Of a stretch of DNA of 64,000 nucleotides, positions 43,576 through 51,094 are shown piece by piece. This stretch comes from Sandaracinus amylolyticus. Its GTDB lineage: Bacteria > Myxococcota_A > Polyangia > Polyangiales > Sandaracinaceae. Numbering within the stretch: the stretch's first letter is position 1; every line of letters starts with the position of its first letter. The notes under the pieces are model-generated. The model did no database searches, was not told where the DNA came from, and saw only the letters and a program-made list of their open reading frames with translations. The translations under genes were made by a program, and so were the position numbers. The stretch covers positions 930,001 through 994,000 of the forward strand of contig NZ_CP070225.1 of NCBI RefSeq assembly GCF_021631985.1, in the 5' to 3' direction.

Positions 43576-44337
43576 ATGCGGCGCGTCGCACACAGACGGC
43601 CTTGTACTGGCGCGCATCGCCGTGGAGGCTTCCGCGGAATCGGTGGCGGTAGCGTCGCGCCTGCATGGTCGCCTGCTCAGCTGACGAATCTGCGCGGCTG
43701 GTATCGAGCAGACGATCTCGTCGTCTCCGGCGCTGAGGTCACGCAGTGGACCGACAAGAGCGGGAACGCGTACCACCTGACGCCACCCGCTGCGACGAAC
43801 CGCCCGACGTTCGAAGCCGCGGGTCTGGGCGGCAAACCGTCGGTGCGCTTCGACGGCACCGACGACGTCTTGCGTAGCGCGACTAACAGTTTCCTCGGCA
43901 CACCCGCCGGCTACACGATTGCGCTCGTCATGCAGGAGGCCGGTGCGCGCGTGGCGAACGCGATGATCGCGGGATACGGCGTTCTCACCGCGGCAGCGCC
44001 GCGCATCCGCCAGCAAGCCTCCGTCACGGTCCAGCTAGTCAACGCGACCTTGGGCGTGGCCTCTGCCGGCATCGCTACGACGAGCCCGCTCCTCGCGGTC
44101 TGCGGCGCGGACGGGGCCTCGCAGTACGTGTATTACGGGACGACGCTCCGAGACTCCGACGCCACCACGAGCGTCCTGACGGGGGCTGTGAGCCAGGTGT
44201 TCGCCCTCGGCGCGATGGGCAACGCGACGCTTCCGTCGAATATCAGAATCGCTGAGGCGATCGTGATGACGGCCTGGATCACACCCGCAGAGCACTCTGC
44301 GCTCGCTGCGTACGTCTCCGCTCGATACGGAGTCTAA
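43576..44337 (+). CDS. LamG/concanavalin-like tail fibre or spike protein
   Basis: 253 residues. The pattern LRGWYRADDLVVSGAEVTQW TDKSGN, RFDGTDDVLRSA and PSNIRIAEAIVMTAWITPAE HSALAAYVSARYGV is characteristic of laminin-G/concanavalin-type carbohydrate-binding domains found in fibre proteins (strings broken for length). The N-terminal 25 residues are Arg/His-rich and may dock to the virion. It is more GC-rich than the genes beside it and closer to the host, suggesting recent exchange of a host-range gene. Likely the receptor-binding protein. Confidence 0.7.
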   Translation: MRRVAHRRPCTGAHRRGGFRGIGGGSVAPAWSPAQLTNLRGWYRADDLVVSGAEVTQWTDKSGNAYHLTPPAATNRPTFEAAGLGGKPSVRFDGTDDVLRSATNSFLGTPAGYTIALVMQEAGARVANAMIAGYGVLTAAAPRIRQQASVTVQLVNATLGVASAGIATTSPLLAVCGADGASQYVYYGTTLRDSDATTSVLTGAVSQVFALGAMGNATLPSNIRIAEAIVMTAWITPAEHSALAAYVSARYGV

Positions 44338-44364
44338 CTCTCTGACCAACGATGACGAGGCAAC

Positions 44365-44595
44365 ATGAGCGACCACGAACTACGAGGGCTGATCCAGGCC
44401 TTGACGATCAAGCTGGACACCACAGCTACACAGGTGCGCGACATCGATCAGAAGCTCGATGACCTTCGCGTGAAGCAGATCCCAGAACTGCGTGCCGAGA
44501 TCGGCGCACTCAAAGTGAAATCAGGTCTGTGGGGTGCTGCAGCTGGGTTTGTCCCAGTGGTGCTCTTGATCGTCGTCCAGCTACTTCGTTCCTGA
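44365..44595 (+). CDS. Holin-like XhlA-type protein
   Basis: 76 residues: an N-terminal coiled coil (TQVRDIDQKLDDLRVKQIPE) and one C-terminal transmembrane helix (LWGAAAGFVPVVLLIVVQLL) with a short Arg-Ser tail. This matches haemolysin XhlA/holin-type phage proteins. It is the last rightward late gene, a usual place for lysis, though no endolysin is recognised beside it. Its 3' end overlaps the convergent abi-type gene by 15 bases. Confidence 0.7.
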   Translation: MSDHELRGLIQALTIKLDTTATQVRDIDQKLDDLRVKQIPELRAEIGALKVKSGLWGAAAGFVPVVLLIVVQLLRS

Positions 44596-45417
44596 CGTGT
44601 TCTTCGCGATCTCTGTGGCGAACGTCGTCGTTAAGAAGTTCGCGAAAGCGCTTGCTGTTACAACGAAGAGCTTCGCTTCGTCCATGTCGGGGAGCTGATC
44701 GCCGGTCTTCTTGCCGTGACGGATCGCCCCTGCGTTGTTCGTGTACTTGTAGAGAGCCTTCCAGCCGTTCGCGAAGTCTTCCTGCAGCCCCTGACCTTTG
44801 AGCTTCTCCAGCGTGACGCCCAGCGTGCTCTGCTCGTCTCCGGTGATGCACCTCGTCAGCGATTCTAGGGCGGAGATCGCTTCCTTGATCGCGTTGCGCG
44901 GGTCGGGATTCATCCTGTCACCGAGGCTGTCGAGTGCTTGCGTCATGTGAATTCGCACCCCGTCGAGTGGAGACGCGAGCGCCGTCTCGATCGCCGCGAT
45001 CTCAGTAGGATCCGTGATCGGGACCAGCTGCTTCCCAACGAAGTGCCAGGCCGCCTGCTCGTCTCTGAGCACGCGATTCACGGCCTCGGGACTGATGATG
45101 TTGAAGATGTCGTGGGTGACGCAGTGCTCAAGAAGGTCGTACGCCTGATACCACTGCCCGTCCATGACGATCCCACGTAGGAACCCGATGTACTCGGGCT
45201 CTTTTCTGGGGATCGTATCGAGGGACTCCCGAAGTACTTCGTCCCAAAGTACGGTGACGAACTGCTCCAGACTCGTGCCCCAGTACTTCGAGTGGTGATA
45301 GGCGAATACCGGGTGCATCAGCGACCAAAGCCGATTCCGCAGCTCCTGGGGCATTTGGAAGGGGTAAAGCGGCACGCGAGCCGGTCCAAAACCGAGGCGA
45401 CGGGAGAACGTGGACAA
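44581..45417 (-). CDS. AbiJ-type abortive-infection protein
   Basis: 278 residues from TTG 45417 (GGAG 6 bases upstream); a GTG at 45465 would add 16 residues. The N-terminus (STFSRRLGFGPARVPLYPFQ, then MPQELRNRLWSLMHPVF and LDTIP) matches the AbiJ N-terminal domain 4 pattern. The C-terminal half (DPRNAIKEAISALESLTRCI; LYKYTNNAGAIRHGKKTGDQ; AKLFVVTASAFANFL) resembles the HEPN-like domain of AbiJ proteins, which act as RNA-targeting toxins in phage defence. It sits at the prophage right end on the strand opposite the late genes, as lysogenic-conversion genes do. Confidence 0.75.
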   Translation of the reverse strand: MSTFSRRLGFGPARVPLYPFQMPQELRNRLWSLMHPVFAYHHSKYWGTSLEQFVTVLWDEVLRESLDTIPRKEPEYIGFLRGIVMDGQWYQAYDLLEHCVTHDIFNIISPEAVNRVLRDEQAAWHFVGKQLVPITDPTEIAAIETALASPLDGVRIHMTQALDSLGDRMNPDPRNAIKEAISALESLTRCITGDEQSTLGVTLEKLKGQGLQEDFANGWKALYKYTNNAGAIRHGKKTGDQLPDMDEAKLFVVTASAFANFLTTTFATEIAKNTSGTK

Positions 45418-45495
45418 TGGCGGCTCCTCTCCAGAGAGAGGATAGCCCAGCTGGGCGACCAACACCTACGGATCACCCTCCGGGGCGAGCAGTGT

Positions 45496-45654
45496 TCAGC
45501 GGTACGGCAGTACGCGTCCCGTGTGGAAGTTGATCGGCGGCAACCCGATCTCTTCTCGGAGTTGCACGAAGAGTAGCCGCTCGTCCACTTCGAGTAGCGG
45601 CCAGCAACCCAAGCACGGCCCACGTTGTTGGGGCTTCCGAGGTCTCGCGTGCAT
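45496..45654 (-). CDS. Possible small protein upstream of the AbiJ-type gene
   Basis: 52 residues from ATG 45654: CxxC-containing start (PCLGCWPLLEVDERLLFVQL) and REEIGLPPINFHTGRVLPYR. Composition is protein-like, but a leftward terminator lies just upstream (45728-45689) and the SD spacing is poor. Alternatively this is 5' leader/promoter sequence for the AbiJ-type gene. Confidence 0.35.
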   Translation of the reverse strand: MHARPRKPQQRGPCLGCWPLLEVDERLLFVQLREEIGLPPINFHTGRVLPYR

Positions 45655-45688
45655 GCCCTCCCATCGCGTCGCGCTCCCTCGTTGCTCG

Positions 45689-45728
45689 CGAAAAGACAAA
45701 GGCGACGGGTCGCTTAGAACCCATCGCC
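45689..45728 (-). terminator. Leftward intrinsic terminator
   Basis: On the minus strand GGCGATGGGT (45728-45719) pairs with ACCCGTCGCC (45710-45701) with one mismatch, followed by TTTGTCTTTT. It ends the transcript of the 45811 gene. Confidence 0.75.
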
Positions 45729-45810
45729 CCTGTGCCCCCGCTTTTGTGACGACTGGTCAGCCCGTCTCGCCTACGGGCTGGGTCGGACTCGATCATCGCG
45801 CGCCCATGTT

Positions 45811-46035
45811 CTAGCTGTTGCGCGGGTCGTGGTTCGCGGCCTCCACGGTCTGGATCTCCGTCAGGAGCGCACCACCGTGCTGCATCGGTTCGATGTGCAC
45901 GAGGCGCACGCCGTTGGACCAGACACCGTGACCCACGGGACGGAACCCGTGACCGCGGCACCAGTCCTCTGCCGTGGGCACGTCCCACGAGTCGATCGGG
46001 ATCACGGGAGCTGCGCCGATAGCCCTCATCTGCAT
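45811..46035 (-). CDS. Small phage protein, unknown
   Basis: 74 residues from ATG 46035 with GAGGTGA upstream; a longer frame exists but lacks an RBS. Begins MQMRAIGAAPVIPIDSWDVP and contains AEDWCRGHGFRPVGHGVWSN followed by GVRLVHIEPMQHGGALL, a compact alpha/beta-looking sequence. Monocistronic, with its own downstream terminator and an AT-rich upstream region carrying an inverted repeat. Accessory role presumed. Confidence 0.65.
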   Translation of the reverse strand: MQMRAIGAAPVIPIDSWDVPTAEDWCRGHGFRPVGHGVWSNGVRLVHIEPMQHGGALLTEIQTVEAANHDPRNS

Positions 46036-46440
46036 ACCTGAACTCACCTCGGTGTGACGCGCCACCGCTTGTGGTGGTGCGCCCGTTCAGAGTTGGGCAC
46101 TGCCCGAGGTAGGTCAAGTACTGTGTTCGAACTTTTTTCGTTTTTGAAATTGACTCTATGATTTCAACTAGTTGTGAGTGAATAACACGTGGTTCGTGAT
46201 TCGGCAAATCGAGCATGTCCGCCTCGAATAGCGCGTCCGAATGGCAACTCGTATGGGGTCATGGCCACCACTACCGGTAGTGTATCGATGCGAACTGGCT
46301 ATTGCCGCGACGAATCATGTTGTTCGTCGGATGTCAAGTGCGGCGACGATCAAGGAGAAGACGCACGACATCGCAGGCCCCTGTCTCGTTCCAGATGGCC
46401 GAGACTAGGAGCTAAAACTGCGCGCTAATTTGTGTGCGCC
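46036..46440. other. AT-rich intergenic region with operator-like inverted repeat
   Basis: No convincing gene. TTGAAAT (46144-46150) and ATTTCAA (46161-46167) form a 7-bp inverted repeat with a 10-base spacer, in a locally AT-rich patch upstream of the leftward 45811 gene. It probably contains that gene's promoter and operator. Confidence 0.45.
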
Positions 46441-46480
46441 CCAAAAGCAAAGGGCTCCCGAGGATCAGCCCCAGGAGCCC
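46441..46480 (-). terminator. Leftward terminator after the 46515 gene
   Basis: On the minus strand GGGCTCC (46480-46474) pairs with GGAGCCC (46458-46452), followed by TTTGCTTTTGG. It lies 34 bases after the stop codon. Confidence 0.7.
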
Positions 46481-46514
46481 GCTTCGTCGTCACTGAATGG
46501 TGACGTATCGGTAC

Positions 46515-47261
46515 CTACCGACGACCTTTCTTCACCTTCTTCGGTGCAGCCTCTTCGCGCTCCACCACCGACTCCGACACTTCGATCTCGCCGCTCTCTT
46601 CAGCGAAAGCGTGCGCGTCAGCGGCTTCGCGACCCTCGGCCCGATCCTCCGGCCCAACGTTCGGATCTCGAAGCATCTTCTCCAGCCGCTCGACCGACGT
46701 ACCGTCTTCACCAGGTACGTTCAGCTTCTCGATCTCGTTCAGCCGAGACAGGGCGCGCTCGCACGCGAAGAGAATCGCTTCTGCTTCTGCACGAGCCTTG
46801 ATGATCTCGCCACGCTCCGAGTTGATCCGCTCGGTAATACGAAAGCGAGCAACCTTCTCGGCTTCCGTGTCGACCTTCTCAGCAGCGGGCTTCGAACCGA
46901 GGAACGCTCGCAGGAACGAGCTGCCCGAAGACAGAGTAGGCGCCTTCACACTCGGAGTAGGGCTAGCAGCTCGGACGCGAGGACCAGCGGAAGAACCAGC
47001 CTTCCCCGAGAAGACCTCGTCGTACTTCTTCCGAAGGGTCTGGAACCGCTGCATCTGGCTCGTGTTGCCAGCCATCAGCACTTCACGATCAGCAAAGGTG
47101 AAGTCTTCAGCGATCAGCGTCTTGGCGATCTCGGCATTGCCTTTCCCCTCGTGGATCATGTGCAAGATGCGAAGGGCCTCGTCTGCGGATCTCCACGACT
47201 TGTTCTTGTGGTGGGCGACCGTCTTCTCAGCGATGGTCAGCAGCTTCTGTTCATCGGACAC
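46515..47261 (-). CDS. Helical phage accessory protein, unknown
   Basis: 248 residues. An N-terminal helical domain (TIAEKTVAHHKNKSWRSADE ALRILHMIHEGKGNAEI) that could be HTH-like, a Ser/Pro linker (~90-115), a charged coiled-coil region (RITERINSERGEIIKARAEA) and an acidic tail ending KKVKKGRR. Monocistronic with its own terminator, between two HEPN-type genes. Function unknown; a lysogen-expressed accessory gene by position. Confidence 0.7.
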   Translation of the reverse strand: MSDEQKLLTIAEKTVAHHKNKSWRSADEALRILHMIHEGKGNAEIAKTLIAEDFTFADREVLMAGNTSQMQRFQTLRKKYDEVFSGKAGSSAGPRVRAASPTPSVKAPTLSSGSSFLRAFLGSKPAAEKVDTEAEKVARFRITERINSERGEIIKARAEAEAILFACERALSRLNEIEKLNVPGEDGTSVERLEKMLRDPNVGPEDRAEGREAADAHAFAEESGEIEVSESVVEREEAAPKKVKKGRR

Positions 47262-47360
47262 AGCTCATACCTCCCGGAAATCCACGCGGGGGTATCATCG
47301 TGCCGAGAGCAGGTCAACGCACTCCCCAACGAATTGGATCTGACACTCCTACGAGCCGAG

Positions 47361-47570
47361 ATGACGCGAGAACAAGACGAAGAAGAGTTTGGCGAGGAGA
47401 TGGCCGATCTCATCTGGGCCTTTTCCTCCGAGTCCCAACGAGAGCAATACCGAGAGTCGAAGCGAGCCCACATAGCTCATATGTGCAGCATACGAGGGTA
47501 TGAGACGGTTCTCAGCTATGCTGACTACATGGAGCACGACGAGATCTCGATGGCTCTGACCCGCTGGTGA
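47361..47570 (+). CDS. Small acidic protein, probable
   Basis: 69 residues from ATG 47361. Strongly acidic and aromatic (MTREQDEEEFGEEMADLIWA; SYADYMEHDEISMALTRW), unlike the Arg-rich shadow frames here. The frame is open far upstream but that part is antisense to the 46515 gene. No clear RBS. If real it is divergent from the 46515 gene. Confidence 0.45.
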   Translation: MTREQDEEEFGEEMADLIWAFSSESQREQYRESKRAHIAHMCSIRGYETVLSYADYMEHDEISMALTRW

Positions 47571-47632
47571 ACCAAAGACATCGGGCACCTGACCGTAGGC
47601 CAGACGCCCCCACGGGTGGCCATGACCGGTGA

Positions 47633-48370
47633 CTAGGGTCCCTTCTTCTTCGGAACCGTGTTGGGATCCTTCGCATCGAGCTTCGCCATGCGCTCAGCGT
47701 GGGAGCCAGGGCGGATGTAGAAGTGATCCACGAGCCCTGCGATCAGTTCCAGACACCACTCAGCTTCTTCCCTGGTCGCATCAACGACCTGACCCGCAGT
47801 GTCCAGCTTGAGGTGAGCAGCCAGGTTCCCGATCCTGCGGATCGCATGCAGGAGAGAATCACCCAGGTACGAGGGGAGCTGCTTCGACGCCTCTTCGATC
47901 TCGCCGTAGAGATCCTTCGCCTTGATCTGCTTGTCGTGCAGGATCGCCTGCATCACTCGACGCGAGAGAGCAGCACTGGCCTTCGTGCTCACGTCCAGCG
48001 TCATGTGAGCCTCGGCAATATCCTCCGCGATGTGCTTGGGCACGTACTTGGAGACCTCAGGCACTGCGCGGAATCGAGGCCACAGCAACTCCGCGCCACT
48101 GTAGGCGACTTCGAACCCCGTCGCAGCAATGCCGGAGTTGGTGAGCGTGGCAGAGGTGGGCCTGCCGAACGTTCGATGCACGTACTTGATGACAGTGCGC
48201 TTGCAAGACGGACAACGACCTACCCACAACGCTCGCCTCGCCTGGTCGTCAGCGACAGGAATCTCGCCGTCGACCTGATGCGCGCTCTGTGGATCACGCA
48301 CCGCGGTCTTGAACGTCACGCTACGCAAGCAGTGCGGGCACTCTCCGTCACTATCAACGAGACCACGCAT
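47633..48370 (-). CDS. DUF4145-like (HEPN-type) protein with zinc ribbon
   Basis: 245 residues. N-terminal zinc-binding Cys pairs (CPHCLRS ... CPSCKRT) and a C-terminal helical domain with the DUF4145 pattern: DVSTKASAALSRRVMQAILH, DKQIKAKDLYGEIEEASKQL and LHAIRRIGNLAAHLKLDTAG. RIGNLAAH provides an R-x6-H motif as in HEPN ribonucleases. DUF4145 domains occur in restriction-linked and defence genes, often with a partner. Here the gene stands alone as the last one before attR. Confidence 0.75.
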   Translation of the reverse strand: MRGLVDSDGECPHCLRSVTFKTAVRDPQSAHQVDGEIPVADDQARRALWVGRCPSCKRTVIKYVHRTFGRPTSATLTNSGIAATGFEVAYSGAELLWPRFRAVPEVSKYVPKHIAEDIAEAHMTLDVSTKASAALSRRVMQAILHDKQIKAKDLYGEIEEASKQLPSYLGDSLLHAIRRIGNLAAHLKLDTAGQVVDATREEAEWCLELIAGLVDHFYIRPGSHAERMAKLDAKDPNTVPKKKGP

Positions 48371-48587
48371 CGACCACGCTCGCTCTCATTCAGGCCGGCA
48401 CCCTCACCGACCGGGCCGAATCACCTCTGCGTCGCCAGTAGCTGGAGCGCAAGAGGGACAAGAGCTGGATCACCCATAGGGGTGACTAGTAGCCACGAGC
48501 ACGAAGCCAGCGCTTGGGCAGCCTGGAGAGCGGAATCAGGCGCCCCGTTTGACCTCCGGATCCGCGCGCAAACAACTCCCAGCGCGT

Positions 48588-48618
48588 CCCCACTTCGATC
48601 CCCACTTCGGCCCCACGT
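48588..48618. repeat. Arm-type repeats inside attR
   Basis: 48588-48608 is a perfect copy of 11519-11539, followed by a third partial unit (GGCCCCAC). GTGGGGAC at 48639-48646 is a further inverted partial copy. The 48371-48702 stretch contains no gene. Confidence 0.65.
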
Positions 48619-48702
48619 ACTGCACCGGGATGCAACGAGTGGGGACGGTCAGAGTAGGGGAAGTCTCGGAAAAACAATGGGGTTGAGGTCGGTTGGACAT
48701 CC

Positions 48703-48719
48703 TCGGGCAGTAGCGCCAT
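48703..48719. repeat. attR core, 17-bp direct repeat
   Basis: Second copy of TCGGGCAGTAGCGCCAT. Host-type sequence resumes immediately, and the ATG of the oxygenase gene follows 11 bases later, so the prophage may separate this gene from its original upstream sequence. Confidence 0.85.
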
Positions 48720-48729
48720 TCTCGCGCCG

Positions 48730-49845
48730 ATGTCCGCCGTTGCAGTCTCGTCCGAGCCTTCGATCCCCACCGTCGATCTCGCCGATCTCGCGTCCACCGC
48801 CGACCCTGCAGCGCGCGCGCGTGCCGTCGCCGCGCTGCGCGAGGCCTTCGGCGTGTACGGCCTCGTCTACGTGAAGGGCCACGGCGTGGGCGACGTCGGA
48901 CCGCTCTACGACCGCTTCGATGCGTTCACGTCGCGCAGCCTCGAGGAGAAGCAGCGCTTCAATCGCAGCGACCTCTGGTACCAGCGCGGATGGACGCCGC
49001 CCGACACCGAGAAGGCGGTCGTCGCGAGTGGTCAGCCGGACTTCAAGGAGTGCTGGTTCTCGGCGCCCGAGCCGCTGCCCGCGGAGATGAAGGCGCAGTA
49101 TCCCGAGATCTTCGCCGACAACGTGTGGCCCGGCGACGAGCAGCTCGAGGCGCGTGCGATGCGCGCCGGCCACGAGCTGCACCTCGCGGGGCTCGCGCTG
49201 CTGCGCGGATGTGCGCTCGCGCTCGGCCTGCCCGAGGACGCGTTCGCGTCGCGCTGCGAGGGCGGCGCGCACGTGTTCCGCCTGCTGCGCTATCTGCCGC
49301 TCACCGCGGCGCAGACGAAGCAGAAGATCCTCTGGGGCGAGGAGCACACCGACTTCAACCTGCTCACGCTGCTGCCCGGCGGTCGCTTCCACGATCCGAG
49401 CGGCAAGGTCGCGCCCGCGCCCGACGCGGGCAGCGGGCTCTACCTGCGCACCCGCCCGACCGCAGAGCATCCCGACGGCCAGCTCGTGCGCGGCACCGCG
49501 CCCGCGGGCTGCATCGTCGCGCAGGTCGGACAGCAGCTCGAGATCCTCAGCGGCGGAACGTTCCTCGCGACGCCGCACGTCATCACCGCGCCGCACACGC
49601 CGGGCTGGTCGCGCTTCAGCGCCGCGCACTTCGTGCACCTCAACGCGCACGAGATCGTCTTCCCGCTCCCCGAGCTGCGCACGCCCGAGTCGGTGCGCGC
49701 GTACGCGCCGCCGGTGCTCGCGGGCACGTACTCGATCAAGACGTTGGTCGACATCGGGCTCGCGCCGAAGAGCGCGCTCGACAAGCTCGGCTATCGCCAC
49801 TACGAGCGGCTCGCGACGATCCGCGCGCGAGAGACCGCGAGCTGA
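48730..49845 (+). CDS. 2-oxoglutarate/Fe(II)-dependent oxygenase (isopenicillin N synthase family)
   Basis: 371 residues. The N-terminal DIOX_N-type domain (PTVDLADLAS at ~12; AFGVYGLVYVKGHGV at ~39) is followed by the jelly-roll core with iron ligands His206-x-Asp208 (EEHTDFNLLTLL) and the distal His in LATPHVITAPHT, and the 2-oxoglutarate-binding RFSAAHFVH. The family hydroxylates, desaturates or cyclises small molecules using O2; the substrate is unknown. Its upstream region is now prophage attR sequence, so native promoter elements may be displaced. Followed closely by an RlmN-type gene. Confidence 0.88.
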   Translation: MSAVAVSSEPSIPTVDLADLASTADPAARARAVAALREAFGVYGLVYVKGHGVGDVGPLYDRFDAFTSRSLEEKQRFNRSDLWYQRGWTPPDTEKAVVASGQPDFKECWFSAPEPLPAEMKAQYPEIFADNVWPGDEQLEARAMRAGHELHLAGLALLRGCALALGLPEDAFASRCEGGAHVFRLLRYLPLTAAQTKQKILWGEEHTDFNLLTLLPGGRFHDPSGKVAPAPDAGSGLYLRTRPTAEHPDGQLVRGTAPAGCIVAQVGQQLEILSGGTFLATPHVITAPHTPGWSRFSAAHFVHLNAHEIVFPLPELRTPESVRAYAPPVLAGTYSIKTLVDIGLAPKSALDKLGYRHYERLATIRARETAS

Positions 49846-49847
49846 TC

Positions 49848-50981
49848 GTGCTCGGAGAGGAAACGCGGAGCGGTCGGCCGCACCTCTTCGGGATGCGTCC
49901 CACGGATCTCGCTGCGTTCCTGCGGGAGCGTGGCGTGGCGTGCACCGACGCCGAGGCACGGCGCGTCCAGGCCCACGTCATCTCGCACAGCCGCGGCGAC
50001 CTCGCGACGATCGCGCGCCCGGTGCCCAAGCGCATGCGCGAGGCGATCGATGCGATGCTCGATCGTGCGCCGCTCGAGCTCGTCGATCGCGTGCGCGACG
50101 ACGACGACGGGTTCGTGAAGTACCTCTTCCGCCATCCCGATGGCGCGCTGACCGAGGCGGTGCGCATCCCGCTGCACCAGCCGGGTCGCTTCACGCTCTG
50201 TCTCTCGTCGCAGGTCGGCTGCGCGATGCGCTGCGTGTTCTGCGCGACCGGCAAGCTCGGCCTCACCCGCAACCTGCGCGCGTGGGAGATGGTCGCCGCG
50301 TTCTGCGCCGTGCGCGACGATCTCGCGCGCGAGCGACCCGACGCGCGCATCAGCGGCGCGGTCTTCATGGGCCAGGGCGAGCCCTTCCACAACTACGACG
50401 AGGTCATCCGCGCCGCGCAGGTGCTGAGCGATCCGTGCGGAGGCCGCATCACGCAGGAGGCGATCACGATCTCGACGGTCGGGCTCGTGCCCCAGATCCT
50501 GCGTTATGCGCGCGAGGGGCACACGTTCCGGCTCATCGTGTCGCTGACCAGCGCGATCCCCGAGAAGCGCGTGCGACTGCTGCCGGTCGCGGGACGCTTC
50601 GCGATGGAGGAGCTCGTCGCCGCGCTGCGCGAGGTGCACGCGGCGATCGGCAAGCGCGTGACCGTCGCGTGGGTGCTGATGGGCGGCGTGAACCACGGCG
50701 ACGACGAGATCGAAGCGCTGCGCACCCGCTTCGCGGATCTGCCGCTCCGCGTGAACCTCATCGATCTGAATCGGTGGGCCGAGGACGAAGACGGCATGCG
50801 CCGCGCGACCGACGACGAGCGCCACGAGCTCGTCGCGAAGCTGCACGCGATGGGCATCGCGACGCAGCGTCGCTACTCGGGCGGTCGCAACAAGCACGCG
50901 GCGTGCGGGATGCTCGCGGCGCAGCACGCGGAGTCGATGCCGCAGCCGCCGCCCGAAGCGCCGTTCTACGGCGAGTCGTGA
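49848..50981 (+). CDS. rlmN: RlmN-family radical SAM rRNA/tRNA methyltransferase
   Basis: 377 residues from GTG 49848 (ATG 49893 would drop the conserved LFGM head). CAMRCVFC (Cys125, 129, 132) binds the 4Fe-4S cluster in the RlmN/Cfr CxxxCxxC arrangement. MGQGEPFHNYDEV corresponds to the GMGEP SAM-binding motif with small changes, and the C-terminal KHAACGML holds the methyl-carrying Cys. The family methylates C2 of A2503 in 23S rRNA and A37 of some tRNAs. The altered GEP motif suggests a divergent RlmN clade. Two bases after the oxygenase stop. Confidence 0.88.
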   Translation: MLGEETRSGRPHLFGMRPTDLAAFLRERGVACTDAEARRVQAHVISHSRGDLATIARPVPKRMREAIDAMLDRAPLELVDRVRDDDDGFVKYLFRHPDGALTEAVRIPLHQPGRFTLCLSSQVGCAMRCVFCATGKLGLTRNLRAWEMVAAFCAVRDDLARERPDARISGAVFMGQGEPFHNYDEVIRAAQVLSDPCGGRITQEAITISTVGLVPQILRYAREGHTFRLIVSLTSAIPEKRVRLLPVAGRFAMEELVAALREVHAAIGKRVTVAWVLMGGVNHGDDEIEALRTRFADLPLRVNLIDLNRWAEDEDGMRRATDDERHELVAKLHAMGIATQRRYSGGRNKHAACGMLAAQHAESMPQPPPEAPFYGES

Positions 50982-51094
50982 TCGCGGAACGGTCCCCACG
51001 CGATCACGCGATCGCGTGCGATTCGTGAGTGGGGCACCCGAAGCGGTGTAGTACGGTCGTGCAGCGGGCCCGATCAGGCACGAGGAGCACGAGC

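Larger units (their letters stand above)
11448..48719. mobile_element. Integrated podovirus-like prophage
   Basis: Bounded by perfect 17-bp direct repeats at 11448-11464 and 48703-48719. It contains a tyrosine integrase, excisionase-like frame, terminase subunits, scaffold, P22-type portal, coat, head-tail adaptor, tail hub and ejection proteins, two tRNAs and small genes in overlapping operons. Base composition and codon use shift visibly toward A+T compared with the flanks. Joining the flanks across one core copy puts the host oxygenase ATG 11 bases after the core, an ordinary intergenic spacing. No tail sheath, tape measure or tail-tube genes are seen. The ejection-protein gene is interrupted by an insertion sequence, so it is probably not fully infective. 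Confidence 0.93.

Noticed and set aside
11603-45457. Similar CCCAGCTGGG palindromes near both prophage ends (11604-11613 and about 45446-45455)
   Set aside because: Short and only two; could be chance PvuII-type sites, and no positional logic links them.
46497-47360. Long rightward frame upstream of the small acidic protein
   Set aside because: It is antisense to the well-supported 46515-47261 gene and has shadow-type composition; only the part from 47361 looks real.
11519-48608. 21-bp repeats as the attachment core
   Set aside because: Host-type sequence begins only outside the 17-bp repeat, and the host gene's stop lies within that repeat; the 21-bp copies are internal and tandem.
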